Notes: a model not told the origin generated them from the letters alone. A stretch of DNA of 64,000 nt from Methylomonas sp. UP202 (GCF_029910655.1 NZ_CP123897.1:3833547-3897546), one strand, 5' to 3'; positions 1-8,764 are shown, counted from the first letter of the stretch. A program made the numbers and translations.

Positions 1-1220
1 TTGACCTCGTTGAGCCGCGCGCCGTCGTCGCCCAATTCCTCGAAATAGTCGCGCACCGCCTGCGGCGAGTCTCTGGCGATTTCGACCGGTGGGCAGACTA
101 GCGGACAATCTTCGATACAAATGACAGAATCATTCTCATAAAATTCGTCAGAATTCCAAGATACATCTATTCGATTTTGAATTAGGCCAAGAATTGGCCA
201 AAGATCGGTAATTTCAGTAGAACCGGCATCCAGCTTTTTTAAATTATTTAAGCCGGTCAAAGGCTTCAGATCGTCGATTTGGGTCGCGGAGCAATCAAGT
301 TGCTGCAGCTGGATCAGGCCCGCCAGAGGCGCCAAATCGCTGATTTGGGTCTCGGAGCAGTCAAGTTGCTGTAGCTGGGTCAAGCCTGCCAACGGCGTCA
401 GATCGCTGATTTGGGTCACGAAGCAATAAAGTTGCTGCAACTGGATCAGGCCCGCTAGCGGCGTCAAATCGCTGATTTGGGTCTCAAAGCAATAAAGTTG
501 CTGCAACTGGATCAGGCCCGCCAGCGGCGTCAAATCGCTGATTTGCGTCGAGGAGCAGCCAAGTTGCTGTAGCTGGGTCAAGCTTGCCAACGACGTCAGA
601 TCGCTGATTTGGGTCCCGGAGCAGTCAAGTTGCTGTAACTGGGTCAAGCCTGCCAACGGCGTCAGATCGCTGATTTGGGTCCCGGAGCAGTCAAGTTGCT
701 GTAACTGGGTCAAGCCTGCCAACGGCGTCAGATCGCTGATTTGGGTCCCGGAGCAGTCAAGTTGCTGCAACTGAATCAGGCCCGCCAGCGGTATCAAATC
801 GCTGATTTGGGTCCCGGAGCAGGCAAGTTGCTGCAGCTGGATCAGGCCCGCCAGCGGCGTCAAATCGCTGATTTGGGTCCCGGAGCAGTAAAGTTGTTGT
901 AGCTGAGTCAAATCTGCCAACGGCATCAGATCGCCGATTTGGGTCTCGGAGCAGTAAAGTTGCTGCAACTGGATCAGGCCCGCCAGCGGCGTCAGATCGC
1001 TGATTTGGGTCTCGGAGCAGCCAAGTTGCTGTAGTTGGGGCAAGCCAGCCAGCAGGGTAAAGTCGGCAAGCTCGGAATTAAAATTTAGATTTAACGACTG
1101 CAGCCAAGTGCATTCTTCAAGCTGGTCCGGCAAACTGGCTAAATCGCAGTCGCTCAAATCCAGCTCCGGATTTTGCGTCAACTTATTCTCGGCAATTCGC
1201 TTCAGGGCTTGTTCGGACAT
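1..1220 (-). CDS. Leucine-rich-repeat protein, N-terminal part (probably Roco family), truncated by window edge
   Basis: The reading frame opens at the ATG at 1218-1220 (MSEQALKRIAEN) and stays open to base 1, so only the N-terminal ~406 residues are visible. After a short leader come about 13-14 leucine-rich repeats of 22 residues each, most of the form LTPLAGLTQLQQLDCSGTQI. These are followed by a spacer with a CPLVCPPVEI motif and a helical stretch (RDYFEELGDDGARLNEV) at the very edge. In Roco proteins that same linker (CPL..PP.EI...G...v..YF..L) precedes a Ras-like GTPase domain with a KVLLVGxGGxGKT loop. I infer the GTPase lies outside the window; that part is not seen. A weak AAGGA lies about 13 bases upstream of the ATG. 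The role is unknown; bacterial Roco/LRR proteins are usually cytoplasmic and signalling-related. Confidence 0.8.
   Translation of the reverse strand, partial: MSEQALKRIAENKLTQNPELDLSDCDLASLPDQLEECTWLQSLNLNFNSELADFTLLAGLPQLQQLGCSETQISDLTPLAGLIQLQQLYCSETQIGDLMPLADLTQLQQLYCSGTQISDLTPLAGLIQLQQLACSGTQISDLIPLAGLIQLQQLDCSGTQISDLTPLAGLTQLQQLDCSGTQISDLTPLAGLTQLQQLDCSGTQISDLTSLASLTQLQQLGCSSTQISDLTPLAGLIQLQQLYCFETQISDLTPLAGLIQLQQLYCFVTQISDLTPLAGLTQLQQLDCSETQISDLAPLAGLIQLQQLDCSATQIDDLKPLTGLNNLKKLDAGSTEITDLWPILGLIQNRIDVSWNSDEFYENDSVICIEDCPLVCPPVEIARDSPQAVRDYFEELGDDGARLNEV
275..1066 (-). repeat. Twelve in-register 66-bp units encoding LRRs
   Basis: The sequence gatttgggt (or a one-base variant) recurs every 66 bp from about 275 to 1001, giving 12 units in perfect register with no length variation. 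Neighbouring units at about 600-790 are nearly identical at DNA level, which indicates recent duplication or gene conversion. Each unit encodes one 22-residue LRR. Confidence 0.9.
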
Positions 1221-1487
1221 GGGGCAGTTCCTTCGACATCGGTCCCGATAATCTAACACGGAAGGCAACGGGGTTTGTCGACTCAGACGAGGATGCTCTA
1301 CTCCAGACAGACCGCAATTTCGGCGAAAGCGCGCAACCGCTTCGTTCCGGAACCGCAACGCTCGCGCAGTGGGACTTTCGCCGCGACAGCCGACGTTTCG
1401 ATACGCCCGTGACGATAAGATCGCCGCCCGGCCCCAAAACCGGAGAACCGTACCACCCCGGCGACTTGCCGAGGCAATCAAATCTCC

Positions 1488-1511
1488 GAGTACAAACCTA
1501 GGTTTGTACTC
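1488..1511. repeat. Perfect 24-bp palindrome, copy 1
   Basis: GAGTACAAACCTAGGTTTGTACTC is fully self-complementary. A second copy with one change lies at 1781-1804, and both are flanked by a similar AATCAGCGGTG string (about 1516 and 1760). The 1221-1818 gap holds nothing else that I recognise; the short ORFs there lack coding character. Confidence 0.75.
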
Positions 1512-1780
1512 CAAATCAGCGGTGCTCCGCATATCCGACCCCGACGCCCGGCTACTGTATTCGTCAGGTCTAACCAATCCATTACCGCCGGTAAGCATGC
1601 GGAAAGTTCCGGCTGGACGGCGGCGGCCGATCGCCGGTCATTGCAACCGCTGAACGCTCAAAACTTGAAATTCCAAACCGGCTTGTTCGGTCGCCGAACG
1701 AGCCGTCGATATTGCCTAACGGCGGGTAGCGGCAAGCAAGACGGCGATGCAGATGCCCAATCAGCGGTGTCCAAACGCCG

Positions 1781-1804
1781 GAGTACAAACCTAGGTTTGC
1801 ACTC
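1781..1804. repeat. Near-perfect 24-bp palindrome, copy 2
   Basis: GAGTACAAACCTAGGTTTGCACTC differs from copy 1 by one base. It starts 14 bases beyond the stop codon of the COG0523 GTPase gene (1819), so it could fold into a hairpin at the 3' end of that transcript. There is no U-run, so it is not a classical terminator. Confidence 0.7.
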
Positions 1805-1818
1805 CCGGTTGTGCCCGC

Positions 1819-2811
1819 TCAGGCGACTTGGCAGGACGCCAGTGCTTCCAACATCTCTTGCCTGGGCAGGTTGCGGCCGATGAACACCAGCCGCGAGGCG
1901 CGGGTTTCGCCGGCCGGCCAGGGATTGCCGAAGCTTTCGGTCAGCAGCATGTGTACACCTTGATAGATCACTTTCTTGTCGCAACCGGCGATATGCAATA
2001 TGCCTTTGTAGCGCAGCAGGTCGTTACCGTGGTCGCGGACCATGATGTCGAGAAAGGCCAGAATCCGGGCGGCGTCCAGCGCGCGGTCGGTTTCGAACAC
2101 GAAGGAAGTGATGTCGTCGTCGTGTTCGTGGCTGAGGTCTTCCAAGAAATCCGGCTCGATTCTCAAGATGTCGTCCAGTTTGAAGCCGTCGATGTCCAGA
2201 ATGTCGCTCAACTCGGTTTCGCCGAAATGCACGCGCTTGATTGGTGCCCTGGGATTCATCGCCCTTAGCCGGCTTTCCAGGTCGGCGGCGATTTCTGCTG
2301 CGACCAAGTCGGTTTTGGACAGCAAGATTCGGTCGGCGAAGCCGACTTGTTCCTGGGCTTCGTGGTGTTCCGCCAATTGTTGATGGGCGTGCGCGGCATC
2401 GACAACGGTAACGATGGCGTCCAGTTTGTAGTTTTCGGCGATATCCTGATCGATGAAAAAGGTTTGGGCTACCGGCGCCGGATCGGCCAGGCCGGTGGTT
2501 TCGATGACGACCCGTTCGAAATGCAGTTCGCCGCTTTCCCGGCGCTCGGACAATTCGCCGAGGATGCGTACCAGGTCGCCGCGCACCGCGCAGCAAATGC
2601 AACCGTTGTTCATCGTGACGATCTGCTCGTCGGCTTGCACCAGCAACTCGTTGTCGATGCCGGCCTCGCCGAATTCGTTTTCGATGACCGCGATGCGCCG
2701 GCCGTGGTGTTCGGTGAGGATGCGGTTGAGCAACGTGGTTTTGCCGGCGCCGAGGAAACCGGTCAGGATCGTGACCGGTATTCGGTCGCTGTGTGTTAAC
2801 TTGGTTTGCAT
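1819..2811 (-). CDS. COG0523 (CobW/ZigA-type) GTPase, putative zinc metallochaperone
   Basis: This is a 330-residue G3E-family GTPase. The P-loop GAGKTT is at residues 21-26, and the family signature metal-binding motif CICC follows at 71-74 (NNGCICC). A CobW_C-like domain occupies about residues 225-325. COG0523 proteins insert or deliver metals, and those next to folE2 are usually zinc-responsive. The start at 2811 has a good Shine-Dalgarno (GGAGG, 5 bases upstream). The gene is the last of three tightly spaced minus-strand genes (fhcA 3623-5272, folE2 2825-3613, then this one, with gaps of 9 and 13 bp), so it is probably an operon. A second, longer COG0523 gene lies at 7541-8758. A cobalamin or nitrile-hydratase role is less likely, since no such genes are near. 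Confidence 0.88.
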   Translation of the reverse strand: MQTKLTHSDRIPVTILTGFLGAGKTTLLNRILTEHHGRRIAVIENEFGEAGIDNELLVQADEQIVTMNNGCICCAVRGDLVRILGELSERRESGELHFERVVIETTGLADPAPVAQTFFIDQDIAENYKLDAIVTVVDAAHAHQQLAEHHEAQEQVGFADRILLSKTDLVAAEIAADLESRLRAMNPRAPIKRVHFGETELSDILDIDGFKLDDILRIEPDFLEDLSHEHDDDITSFVFETDRALDAARILAFLDIMVRDHGNDLLRYKGILHIAGCDKKVIYQGVHMLLTESFGNPWPAGETRASRLVFIGRNLPRQEMLEALASCQVA

Positions 2812-2824
2812 GAGGCCTCCGGGA

Positions 2825-3613
2825 TTAGAGCCGCGGCTTGCGGCGCTCGATCAACGCGTAAGCCGAGTGGTTGTGGATCGATTCGAAGTTTTCCGATTCC
2901 ACGGTGTAGGCGCTGATACGCGCTTCGGCGTCGAGGCGGGCCGCCACGTCTCGAACCATGTCCTCGACGAATTTCGGGTGGTCGTAGGCGTATTCGGTCA
3001 CGTATTTTTCGTCCGGGCGCTTCAGCAGGCCGTAGATCGGCGACGAGGCTTCGGTTTCGACCAATGCAATCAGATCTTCCACCCAAATAAAGCTGTCGAT
3101 CGCCACCGTGACCGTCACGTGGGAGCGCTGATTGTGGGCGCCGCGCTCGGAAATTTCCTTGGAGCACGGGCACAAGCTGGTGACCGGCACCACGACTTGT
3201 ACCTTGGTGCGGCAGCCTGCGGCGTCGATTTCGCCGATGAAGCCGACCTGATAGTCCAGCAGGCTGCGCACGCCGCTAACCGGCGCGGCTTTCTCGATGA
3301 AGTACGGAAAGCGCATGTCGATATAGCCGGATTCGGCTTCCAGGCGGTCCAGCATTTCGCGGAGCATGGCCGGAAACGAGGCGATGCTGATTTCCCGGTC
3401 GTGGCTATTGAGGATTTCGACGAAGCGCGACATGTGAGTGCCCTTGAAGTCGTGGGGCAGATTCACGTACATCGCGAAGCGAGCCACGGTGCGTTGTTCG
3501 CCGACGCTTTTGTCCTGAACCCGCACCGGATGCAGGATGTCCTTGATGCCGACTTTGTCGATGGCAATGCGGCGATTGTCGGCGCGGGCTTGAATGTCTT
3601 CGATGGGCGTCAT
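2825..3613 (-). CDS. folE2: GTP cyclohydrolase IB (FolE2/MptA family)
   Basis: The 262-residue product matches the COG1469 GTP cyclohydrolase family, which converts GTP to 7,8-dihydroneopterin triphosphate (folate or queuosine precursor) or, in archaea, its cyclic phosphate for methanopterin. The motif [10 protein letters not shown] carries the conserved catalytic/metal-site cysteine, and the AHNQRSH motif and the C-terminal ESIHNHSAY segment are family hallmarks. FolE2 does not need zinc specifically and is classically induced when zinc is scarce to replace FolE. The start at 3613 lies 9 bp after the fhcA stop and the 3' end lies 13 bp before the COG0523 gene, so the three genes look co-transcribed. 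An alternative in a methylotroph is a first step of tetrahydromethanopterin synthesis, since the gene is next to fhcA. Confidence 0.93.
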   Translation of the reverse strand: MTPIEDIQARADNRRIAIDKVGIKDILHPVRVQDKSVGEQRTVARFAMYVNLPHDFKGTHMSRFVEILNSHDREISIASFPAMLREMLDRLEAESGYIDMRFPYFIEKAAPVSGVRSLLDYQVGFIGEIDAAGCRTKVQVVVPVTSLCPCSKEISERGAHNQRSHVTVTVAIDSFIWVEDLIALVETEASSPIYGLLKRPDEKYVTEYAYDHPKFVEDMVRDVAARLDAEARISAYTVESENFESIHNHSAYALIERRKPRL

Positions 3614-3622
3614 GGGTTTGGT

Positions 3623-5272
3623 TTACAGGTAATGAAAACGTGGCCGCTCGCCGAAATCGCCGTCGTTGACCGCGTATTGATTGAGTTTCAGGCTGTAGAA
3701 GCGGTCGAAATGCTGCTTGACGGTGCGGGCGATGCCGGCGTCGTAATCCGGCGTGAAAGTCTGGGCTTGGCCGTCCGGGCGGTCGACCACCACGCCGTTC
3801 TCGACCACCACTCGACCGTTTTTGAACACCAATGCGGCATCGGCAAACATCGCCCGATAGTCGGGACAAGCGCCGGCACGCCGGCCCGGATCATAAACGG
3901 CGATGTCGGCGATGGCGCCGGGCGCCAGATGGCCGCGGTCGTTTAAACCCAACAGCTTGGCGGCGGCGGAACGGGTCATCGTGGCGATGTCAGTCAGCGT
4001 CAATTCGCGTTTCAGACTCGGCAACAAAGTCAGGGCCAGGGCCTCCTGGTTCAGGTGCGCCATGCATTCCCGCCGGTAATCGGCGTCCATCAACAGGCGG
4101 ATTAATTCCGGGTAGGCGGTGAACGGCGCGCCGTTGGGGTGGTCGGTGGTGAAGAACAAACGTTCCGGTGCCTCGGCCAGTAAGAACAATTCCAGGCCGA
4201 TCGCCCATTGCAAGGTGTTGACGAAACTGACTTCGCGGTAACGATAGGGCACCACGCCGCCCGAGCTTTCGTTCTCGGCGTCCCACATCACGTATTTGCT
4301 CGGGCTGGCGTCGGCGTGGCGGCTATATTGGGCGATCACGTCGCCGGAGATCGTCACCGTTTGGCCGAACAACACTTGGCCCACGTCCATCGTGATATTG
4401 GGATGGCGGTTGAAGGCTTCCAGCAAGCGCGCCGCCGCCGACGAAAAGCCCTTGGCGCCTTCCGCTCCGTAAGCGTAAAACTGGATGTGGGCTAGATGCA
4501 TGGGCAGGCCTTGCGCGGCCTCCATCGTGGCGACGGCGGTTTCGACGTTGCCGGGCGTGCCCAGATTGTTGCAGTGCACGTGTACCGGATGCGGTACGCC
4601 CAATTCGCAGGCGGCGCGTTGCAGGGTTTGCAGAATTTGTCGGGAACTGACGCCGTAGCCGGGCACCACATCGTCCAGATCGAACTGGCGGACGTTGCTT
4701 TTGAAGGCGTTGGCGCCGCCGGCGTTGATGACCTTCAGTCCCAAAGCCCTAGTGGCATTTAAAGTCCAGGCCACGTAGTCGTTGATTTGATTTTGGCCGG
4801 CCTTGGCGCGCATCAGTCGCAACAACAGATCGTCGTTGCCCAGTATCGCCAGCGCGGCGGTATCGATGATAGGGATGTCGGCCATTTGCAGATGCACGTC
4901 CAGCGCGCCGACCGGCAGCATGGCCGGTTCGACCACGCTGGTGTAGCCCATCCGGGCGTAGCGATAGCCGATGTCGGTACTGGACCATTTGGCGGTGGAA
5001 AACGGATGATTCAGCCGCCGCGCCATCCGGTTGCGGTGCTGCTCCGGCAACAATAGCCTTGCGGTGTTGACGTTGCCGCCGGCGATATGGCTGTGGATGT
5101 CGATGGCGCCTGCCATGACGATCTGGCCGGTGGCGTCGTAAATCGCATCGAAACGCACGTTCGGACCGGGGTCGGCGACGATGATGCCGTCGCGGATGAA
5201 CAGGTCGCCGATCTCGCCGTGCAGGTTTTGCGCCGGGTCGTAAATGGCGCCGTTGTGGAGCTTAATCAACAT
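3623..5272 (-). CDS. fhcA: Formyltransferase/hydrolase complex subunit A (formylmethanofuran dehydrogenase subunit A family)
   Basis: The 549-residue amidohydrolase resembles FhcA/FmdA. In methylotrophs the Fhc complex releases formate from formyl-methanofuran at the end of the tetrahydromethanopterin C1-oxidation pathway. The N-terminal metal motif HSH is at 60-62 (IDIHSHIAGG). Further metal and active-site-like segments are GLKVINAGGANAFKS, HPVHVHCNN, MHLAHIQFYAYG and TTDHPNGAPF, so the binuclear-metal set appears intact. The complex partners fhcB, fhcC and fhcD, usually adjacent, are absent here. The gene instead leads a minus-strand group with folE2 and a COG0523 GTPase. It may be the only copy at an unusual site or a second paralogue. 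Upstream, instead of an obvious promoter, there is a 48-bp tandem-repeat tract. Confidence 0.88.
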   Translation of the reverse strand: MLIKLHNGAIYDPAQNLHGEIGDLFIRDGIIVADPGPNVRFDAIYDATGQIVMAGAIDIHSHIAGGNVNTARLLLPEQHRNRMARRLNHPFSTAKWSSTDIGYRYARMGYTSVVEPAMLPVGALDVHLQMADIPIIDTAALAILGNDDLLLRLMRAKAGQNQINDYVAWTLNATRALGLKVINAGGANAFKSNVRQFDLDDVVPGYGVSSRQILQTLQRAACELGVPHPVHVHCNNLGTPGNVETAVATMEAAQGLPMHLAHIQFYAYGAEGAKGFSSAAARLLEAFNRHPNITMDVGQVLFGQTVTISGDVIAQYSRHADASPSKYVMWDAENESSGGVVPYRYREVSFVNTLQWAIGLELFLLAEAPERLFFTTDHPNGAPFTAYPELIRLLMDADYRRECMAHLNQEALALTLLPSLKRELTLTDIATMTRSAAAKLLGLNDRGHLAPGAIADIAVYDPGRRAGACPDYRAMFADAALVFKNGRVVVENGVVVDRPDGQAQTFTPDYDAGIARTVKQHFDRFYSLKLNQYAVNDGDFGERPRFHYL

Positions 5273-5362
5273 AAGATGGTAGGGTAAGCACCGCGTACCA
5301 AGCTTGAGATTCCCAACGAATCAATGGCCGAAAGCCGGGTATAGCCAAACACGGCTGGCTTC

Positions 5363-5746
5363 GACTCCGCTCAGCCACCGGAGATTGGCTCCGCTTGATC
5401 AACAACCATAGACTCCGCACAGCCAACGGAGATTGGCCCCGCTTGGTCAACGACCATAGACTCCGCTCAGGCAACGGAGATTGGCTCCGCTTGATCAACG
5501 ACCATAGACTCCGCACTGCCAACGGAGATTGGCTCCGCTTGGTCAACAACCATAGACTCCGCTCAGCCACCGGAGATTGGCTCCGCTTGACCAACAACCA
5601 TAGACTCCGCACTGCCAACGGAGACTGGCTCCGCTTGGTCAACGGCCATAGACTCCGCTCAGCCACCGGAGATTGGCTCCGCTTGATCAACGACCATAGA
5701 CTCCGCACTGCCAACGGAGATTGGCTCCGCTTGGTCGATGGTGATT
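5363..5746. repeat. Tandem array of 8 x 48 bp
   Basis: The string GACTCCGC recurs at 5363, 5411, 5459, 5507, 5555, 5603, 5651 and 5699, an exact 48-bp period. Units alternate between two sub-types (CTCAGCC... and GCACTGCC...), so there is a 96-bp higher-order repeat in most of the array. Because 48 is divisible by 3, both strands are open (16-residue repeats such as RLRTANGDWLRLVNNH on plus). Neither frame has a convincing start or a recognisable domain, so I treat it as non-coding. It fills the gap between the DUF1826 stop (5813) and the fhcA start (5272). Confidence 0.85.
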
Positions 5747-5812
5747 GGTACCGTTCAAGCCGCGACCTTCGACGACGATAGGCCGGAAAGCGAGCGGCAA
5801 CGCCCCGGCGGC

Positions 5813-6529
5813 TCACAACATATCCAAGGTCAACAACAGTCGCCGCGGCTGGACCGCGGTTGGGGTTGGCGAACGGTGGACCAAACCGCGGCCTTCATTG
5901 CCTACCCAATGCTCGCCCTTCATCAAACCCACCGCGTAAGCCGGCATTTGCCGAATCGCGGTGGCGTCGGCGATCAGCCCGGATACTTGATCCGGTACGC
6001 CGCACCCACCCATGCCCAGTTTGTCGCGATCGACCGCGTATTCCGGCAGCCATTCGGTGCCGATGCCGCCATAACTGCAAATCATCCGCGCCGGCACCCT
6101 ATCGACGTGAAAACGCGGGCACATCGCGTTATCCAGAGTCCGCAAGCGGAGACCGGCTTCGCGCTGGCCGAACAATTCGCAAAACGCCGAGGTCAACCAG
6201 ACCACGTCGTCCAGCCAAGCCTGGAAGCCGTCCAGAGCGGCAACTTGCGGCCAAATGGCCCCGAAGTCGTAACGGCTGGGATCGACAGCCTGGCTGATTT
6301 CGATTCTGGTCTTGTTGCTGAGCGCGGCGTAGACGAAGCCTTCGATCTCGAGCGGTAACGGTCGTTCGATCAAACACAGATTGACATCCTCCTCGTAGAT
6401 TCTGGCCAAATCGGCAAATCGATCGGACATCACGGTTTTGGTCGCGGGGCGTCGCTCCAGCGGTTGAAAGCTGTTGGGCGGTACCCGTGGCGATCCGACC
6501 GTTTGAGCGAAAGGTGCGCGGGCAAACAT
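5813..6529 (-). CDS. DUF1826 family protein of the zinc cluster
   Basis: The 238-residue protein resembles DUF1826, a family of unknown biochemistry repeatedly found beside COG0523 GTPases and other zinc-regulated genes. Conserved-looking segments include CPRFHVDRVPARMICSYGG and GTEWLPEYAVDR in the middle and GEHWVGNEGRGLVHRSP near the C-terminus; the His and Cys residues in these could bind metal. There is no signal peptide or membrane segment. The start at 6529 has a strong AGGAG eight bases upstream, and that site overlaps the stop of the ZIP transporter gene (6540), so the two are translationally coupled. The gene is the last member of the unit beginning with the long COG0523 GTPase at 8758. 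The function can only be given as zinc-starvation-associated. Confidence 0.75.
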   Translation of the reverse strand: MFARAPFAQTVGSPRVPPNSFQPLERRPATKTVMSDRFADLARIYEEDVNLCLIERPLPLEIEGFVYAALSNKTRIEISQAVDPSRYDFGAIWPQVAALDGFQAWLDDVVWLTSAFCELFGQREAGLRLRTLDNAMCPRFHVDRVPARMICSYGGIGTEWLPEYAVDRDKLGMGGCGVPDQVSGLIADATAIRQMPAYAVGLMKGEHWVGNEGRGLVHRSPTPTAVQPRRLLLTLDML

Positions 6530-6539
6530 GGATCACTCC

Positions 6540-7313
6540 TTAGTGGGCTAACAGGGATTGTTCGAAAACGACGATACCTTGCATGAAGGCAATCCCGAGC
6601 GCGAACGACGCGCTTTGGCCGCCGAGATGGCGCAAGGTCGAACGTTCGTGCAGTACAGGGATCAGGTCGGAGGCGGCAATGTAGATGAAACCGCCGGCGG
6701 CGATCGGCAATAACACGACCAGCGACGACGCAGCGACCTGGCTGAGCAGCAAGGTAAACAAGGCGCCGGGCACGACGCTCAGCGAGCAATAAAAGTTGTA
6801 TAACACCGCTTGCTTCGGCGCATAACCGCCGCGCAGCAATGCGCCGACATCGCCGAGTTCCTGAGGTACTTCGTGGGCGACGATGGCCAGCGTGGTGGTC
6901 AGGCCCAGCGCCGGATCGGCCAGGAAACTGCCGGCGATCAGAATGCCGTCGACGAAGTTGTGGATGGCGTCGCCGATCAAATTCATTTTTGCCAACGGCA
7001 GGATTTCGCTACCGGCAGGCCGGGTGTCGACGTTATGATCGTGGCGCCAACGCACCAGCTTTTCCAACACGAAAAAACCGAACACACCGATCAACGCGGT
7101 CATGCACACCGTACTCACCGAACCTTGGCGGGCGACCGCGTCCGGAATCAAGTGAATGAAGGCGTCGCCCAGTAAAACCCCGACGGCCAGTGCCACCAGG
7201 AACGGCACAATGCGCTTTAATCTTGCCGCCGGCAGCCACAATGCAAACGCGCTGGATAGCGAGCACAGGCTGACCGCGAGACTGGCGGCGATGGTGGCTA
7301 AATAAGTATTCAT
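6540..7313 (-). CDS. ZIP-family metal (zinc) transporter
   Basis: The 257-residue inner-membrane protein has about eight hydrophobic segments and the ZIP metal-pathway motifs HNFVDG (118-123, TM4) and HEVPQELGD (147-155, TM5). A short His-containing loop (RHDHN, about 90-94) lies between TM3 and TM4. ZIP proteins import zinc, sometimes iron or manganese, into the cytoplasm. The gene starts only 7 bp after a small upstream ORF and its stop overlaps the ribosome-binding site of the DUF1826 gene. Its position after a Zur-box-led COG0523 gene argues for zinc as substrate. Substrate assignment is by context and family, not shown directly. Confidence 0.88.
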   Translation of the reverse strand: MNTYLATIAASLAVSLCSLSSAFALWLPAARLKRIVPFLVALAVGVLLGDAFIHLIPDAVARQGSVSTVCMTALIGVFGFFVLEKLVRWRHDHNVDTRPAGSEILPLAKMNLIGDAIHNFVDGILIAGSFLADPALGLTTTLAIVAHEVPQELGDVGALLRGGYAPKQAVLYNFYCSLSVVPGALFTLLLSQVAASSLVVLLPIAAGGFIYIAASDLIPVLHERSTLRHLGGQSASFALGIAFMQGIVVFEQSLLAH

Positions 7314-7320
7314 GGCGGCG

Positions 7321-7554
7321 CTACCCCCGATGTGGAAGCGAAAAGTGTTGGCGGTGCGAGTGGCCGCTAAATTCGGCGATACGCCTGGACGGCGCGTGAA
7401 ACAGCACCCCTGCGACGGTGCAACCCAGTATCGGCGGATAGGCGGAGATCAAGGTGCCTCGCCGCGAGGCTTGGTCGCGTAAGCTCAGCACGACTCCGAG
7501 CATCGACGGCAGTTCGCCACCGGTCAACGGCGGAAAGCCATCAGTGTCCGCCAT
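7321..7554 (-). CDS. Small hypothetical protein in the zinc operon (77 aa)
   Basis: The ATG at 7552-7554 lies inside the last codons of the COG0523 gene (stop at 7541), a 14-bp overlap typical of translational coupling, and the stop is 7 bp before the ZIP start. The spacing is the main reason to believe it. The product begins [13 protein letters not shown], has a mildly hydrophobic middle and ends in a His/Arg-rich tail ([17 protein letters not shown]) that could bind metal. I do not recognise a family. It could also be only a by-product of GC-rich sequence. Confidence 0.4.
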   Translation of the reverse strand: MADTDGFPPLTGGELPSMLGVVLSLRDQASRRGTLISAYPPILGCTVAGVLFHAPSRRIAEFSGHSHRQHFSLPHRG

Positions 7555-8758
7555 CGCTAAACCACCGTGGGAAATCGTCCCGGAGTTTGCGCCACGCATC
7601 CGGCCCCGCCGCCAATTCGGCGTCGGTCAGCAGGCAAGCGTCCAGTTCGCGACGGAGCTTTTCGGCATCCACGTTCTGACCGATGAAGACCAGTTCCTGG
7701 CGGCAATCGCCGTAGGGCTCGACCCATTGTTCGCGGATGTCGTCCAGATACTCGGCCGGCCATTGCTCCTTGGGTGCCGAGGCCCACCAGCGCCCGGCCA
7801 AGCCATGCCGCATGATGCCGCCGGCTTGCGACCAGTTGCCGGCGTATTCTGGGCGCGAAGCCAACCAGAAAAAGCCCTTGGAACGCAGCAAGGTGCCGTT
7901 ATCCCATTCGCCTTCGTGCAAGTGGCGGTAAAAACGCTCGGTATGAAACGGCCGGCGAGCGCGGTAAACGAAGCTGGAGATGCCGTACTCCTCGGTCTCC
8001 GGAACGTGCTCGCCGCGCAACTCCTTCAGCCAGCCCGGCGCTTGCTCGGCTTTTTCGAAGTCGAACAGACCGGTGTCCAGCACCTTACCGAGATCGACTT
8101 GGCCCATGACCATCGGCACGATTTCGGCATCGGGATTCAGACTGCGCAAAATCGCTTGCAGATTGGCGATTTCGTCGCCGGCGATCAAGTCGATCTTGGA
8201 AATCAAAATGACGTTGGCGAATTCGATCTGGTCGACCAGCAGGTCGGCGACATTGCGCTCGTCGTCTTCGCCCAAGGCTTCGCCGGCTTCCTTCAAACTC
8301 AAGGCTTCCTGGTATTGGCGCAGGAAATTCACGGCATCGACCACGGTCACCAGGGTATCCAGCTTGGCGATGTCGGACAGGCTGATGCCGCTGTCGTCGC
8401 GAAAGGTGAAGGTCTCTGCAATCGGCAGCGGTTCGGCAATGCCGGTGGACTCGATCACCAAATAATCAAAGCGGCCGTCCTTGGCCAGTTTGCCGACCTC
8501 GATCAGCAAGTCCTCTCGCAGGGTGCAGCAAATACACCCGTTGCTCATTTCGACCAGCTTTTCCTGGCCGCGATTCAGTTGCACCTCGTTCTTGACCAGC
8601 GCGGCGTCGATATTTACCTCGCTCATATCGTTGACGATCACCGCCACTCGCCGGTTTTCCCGGTTACCGAGAATATGGTTGAGTAACGTGGTTTTACCGG
8701 CGCCGAGAAAGCCGGACAAGACCGTGACGGGCAGCTTGGATGGAATTAGCGTAGTCAT
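7541..8758 (-). CDS. Long COG0523 GTPase (YciC/ZagA-type), putative zinc metallochaperone
   Basis: The product is 405 residues, longer than the other COG0523 protein in the window and like the Bacillus YciC/ZagA subgroup. It has P-loop GAGKTT near residue 20, then [13 protein letters not shown], the family CxCC motif, and a long CobW_C domain ending in [16 protein letters not shown] chose the ATG at 8756-8758 (MTTLIPSK) over an upstream TTG at 8779, because the Zur-box-like palindrome (8765-8777) would otherwise lie inside the coding region. No good Shine-Dalgarno is visible, so the message may have a very short leader. It heads a minus-strand unit: this gene, small ORF, ZIP transporter, DUF1826. 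The expected role is GTP-driven delivery of zinc to client enzymes under zinc limitation. Confidence 0.9.
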   Translation of the reverse strand: MTTLIPSKLPVTVLSGFLGAGKTTLLNHILGNRENRRVAVIVNDMSEVNIDAALVKNEVQLNRGQEKLVEMSNGCICCTLREDLLIEVGKLAKDGRFDYLVIESTGIAEPLPIAETFTFRDDSGISLSDIAKLDTLVTVVDAVNFLRQYQEALSLKEAGEALGEDDERNVADLLVDQIEFANVILISKIDLIAGDEIANLQAILRSLNPDAEIVPMVMGQVDLGKVLDTGLFDFEKAEQAPGWLKELRGEHVPETEEYGISSFVYRARRPFHTERFYRHLHEGEWDNGTLLRSKGFFWLASRPEYAGNWSQAGGIMRHGLAGRWWASAPKEQWPAEYLDDIREQWVEPYGDCRQELVFIGQNVDAEKLRRELDACLLTDAELAAGPDAWRKLRDDFPRWFSDGGH

Positions 8759-8764
8759 GACGAT

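Noticed and set aside
275..1066. CRISPR-like array because of the regular 66-bp spacing
   Set aside because: The whole unit is conserved, there are no variable spacers, and it encodes in-frame leucine-rich repeats.
5262..5816. A 184-codon minus-strand frame and a 128-codon plus-strand frame across the tandem array
   Set aside because: Both are open only because the 48-bp unit is a multiple of three. Neither has a ribosome-binding site, signal or domain, and they overlap the ends of real genes.
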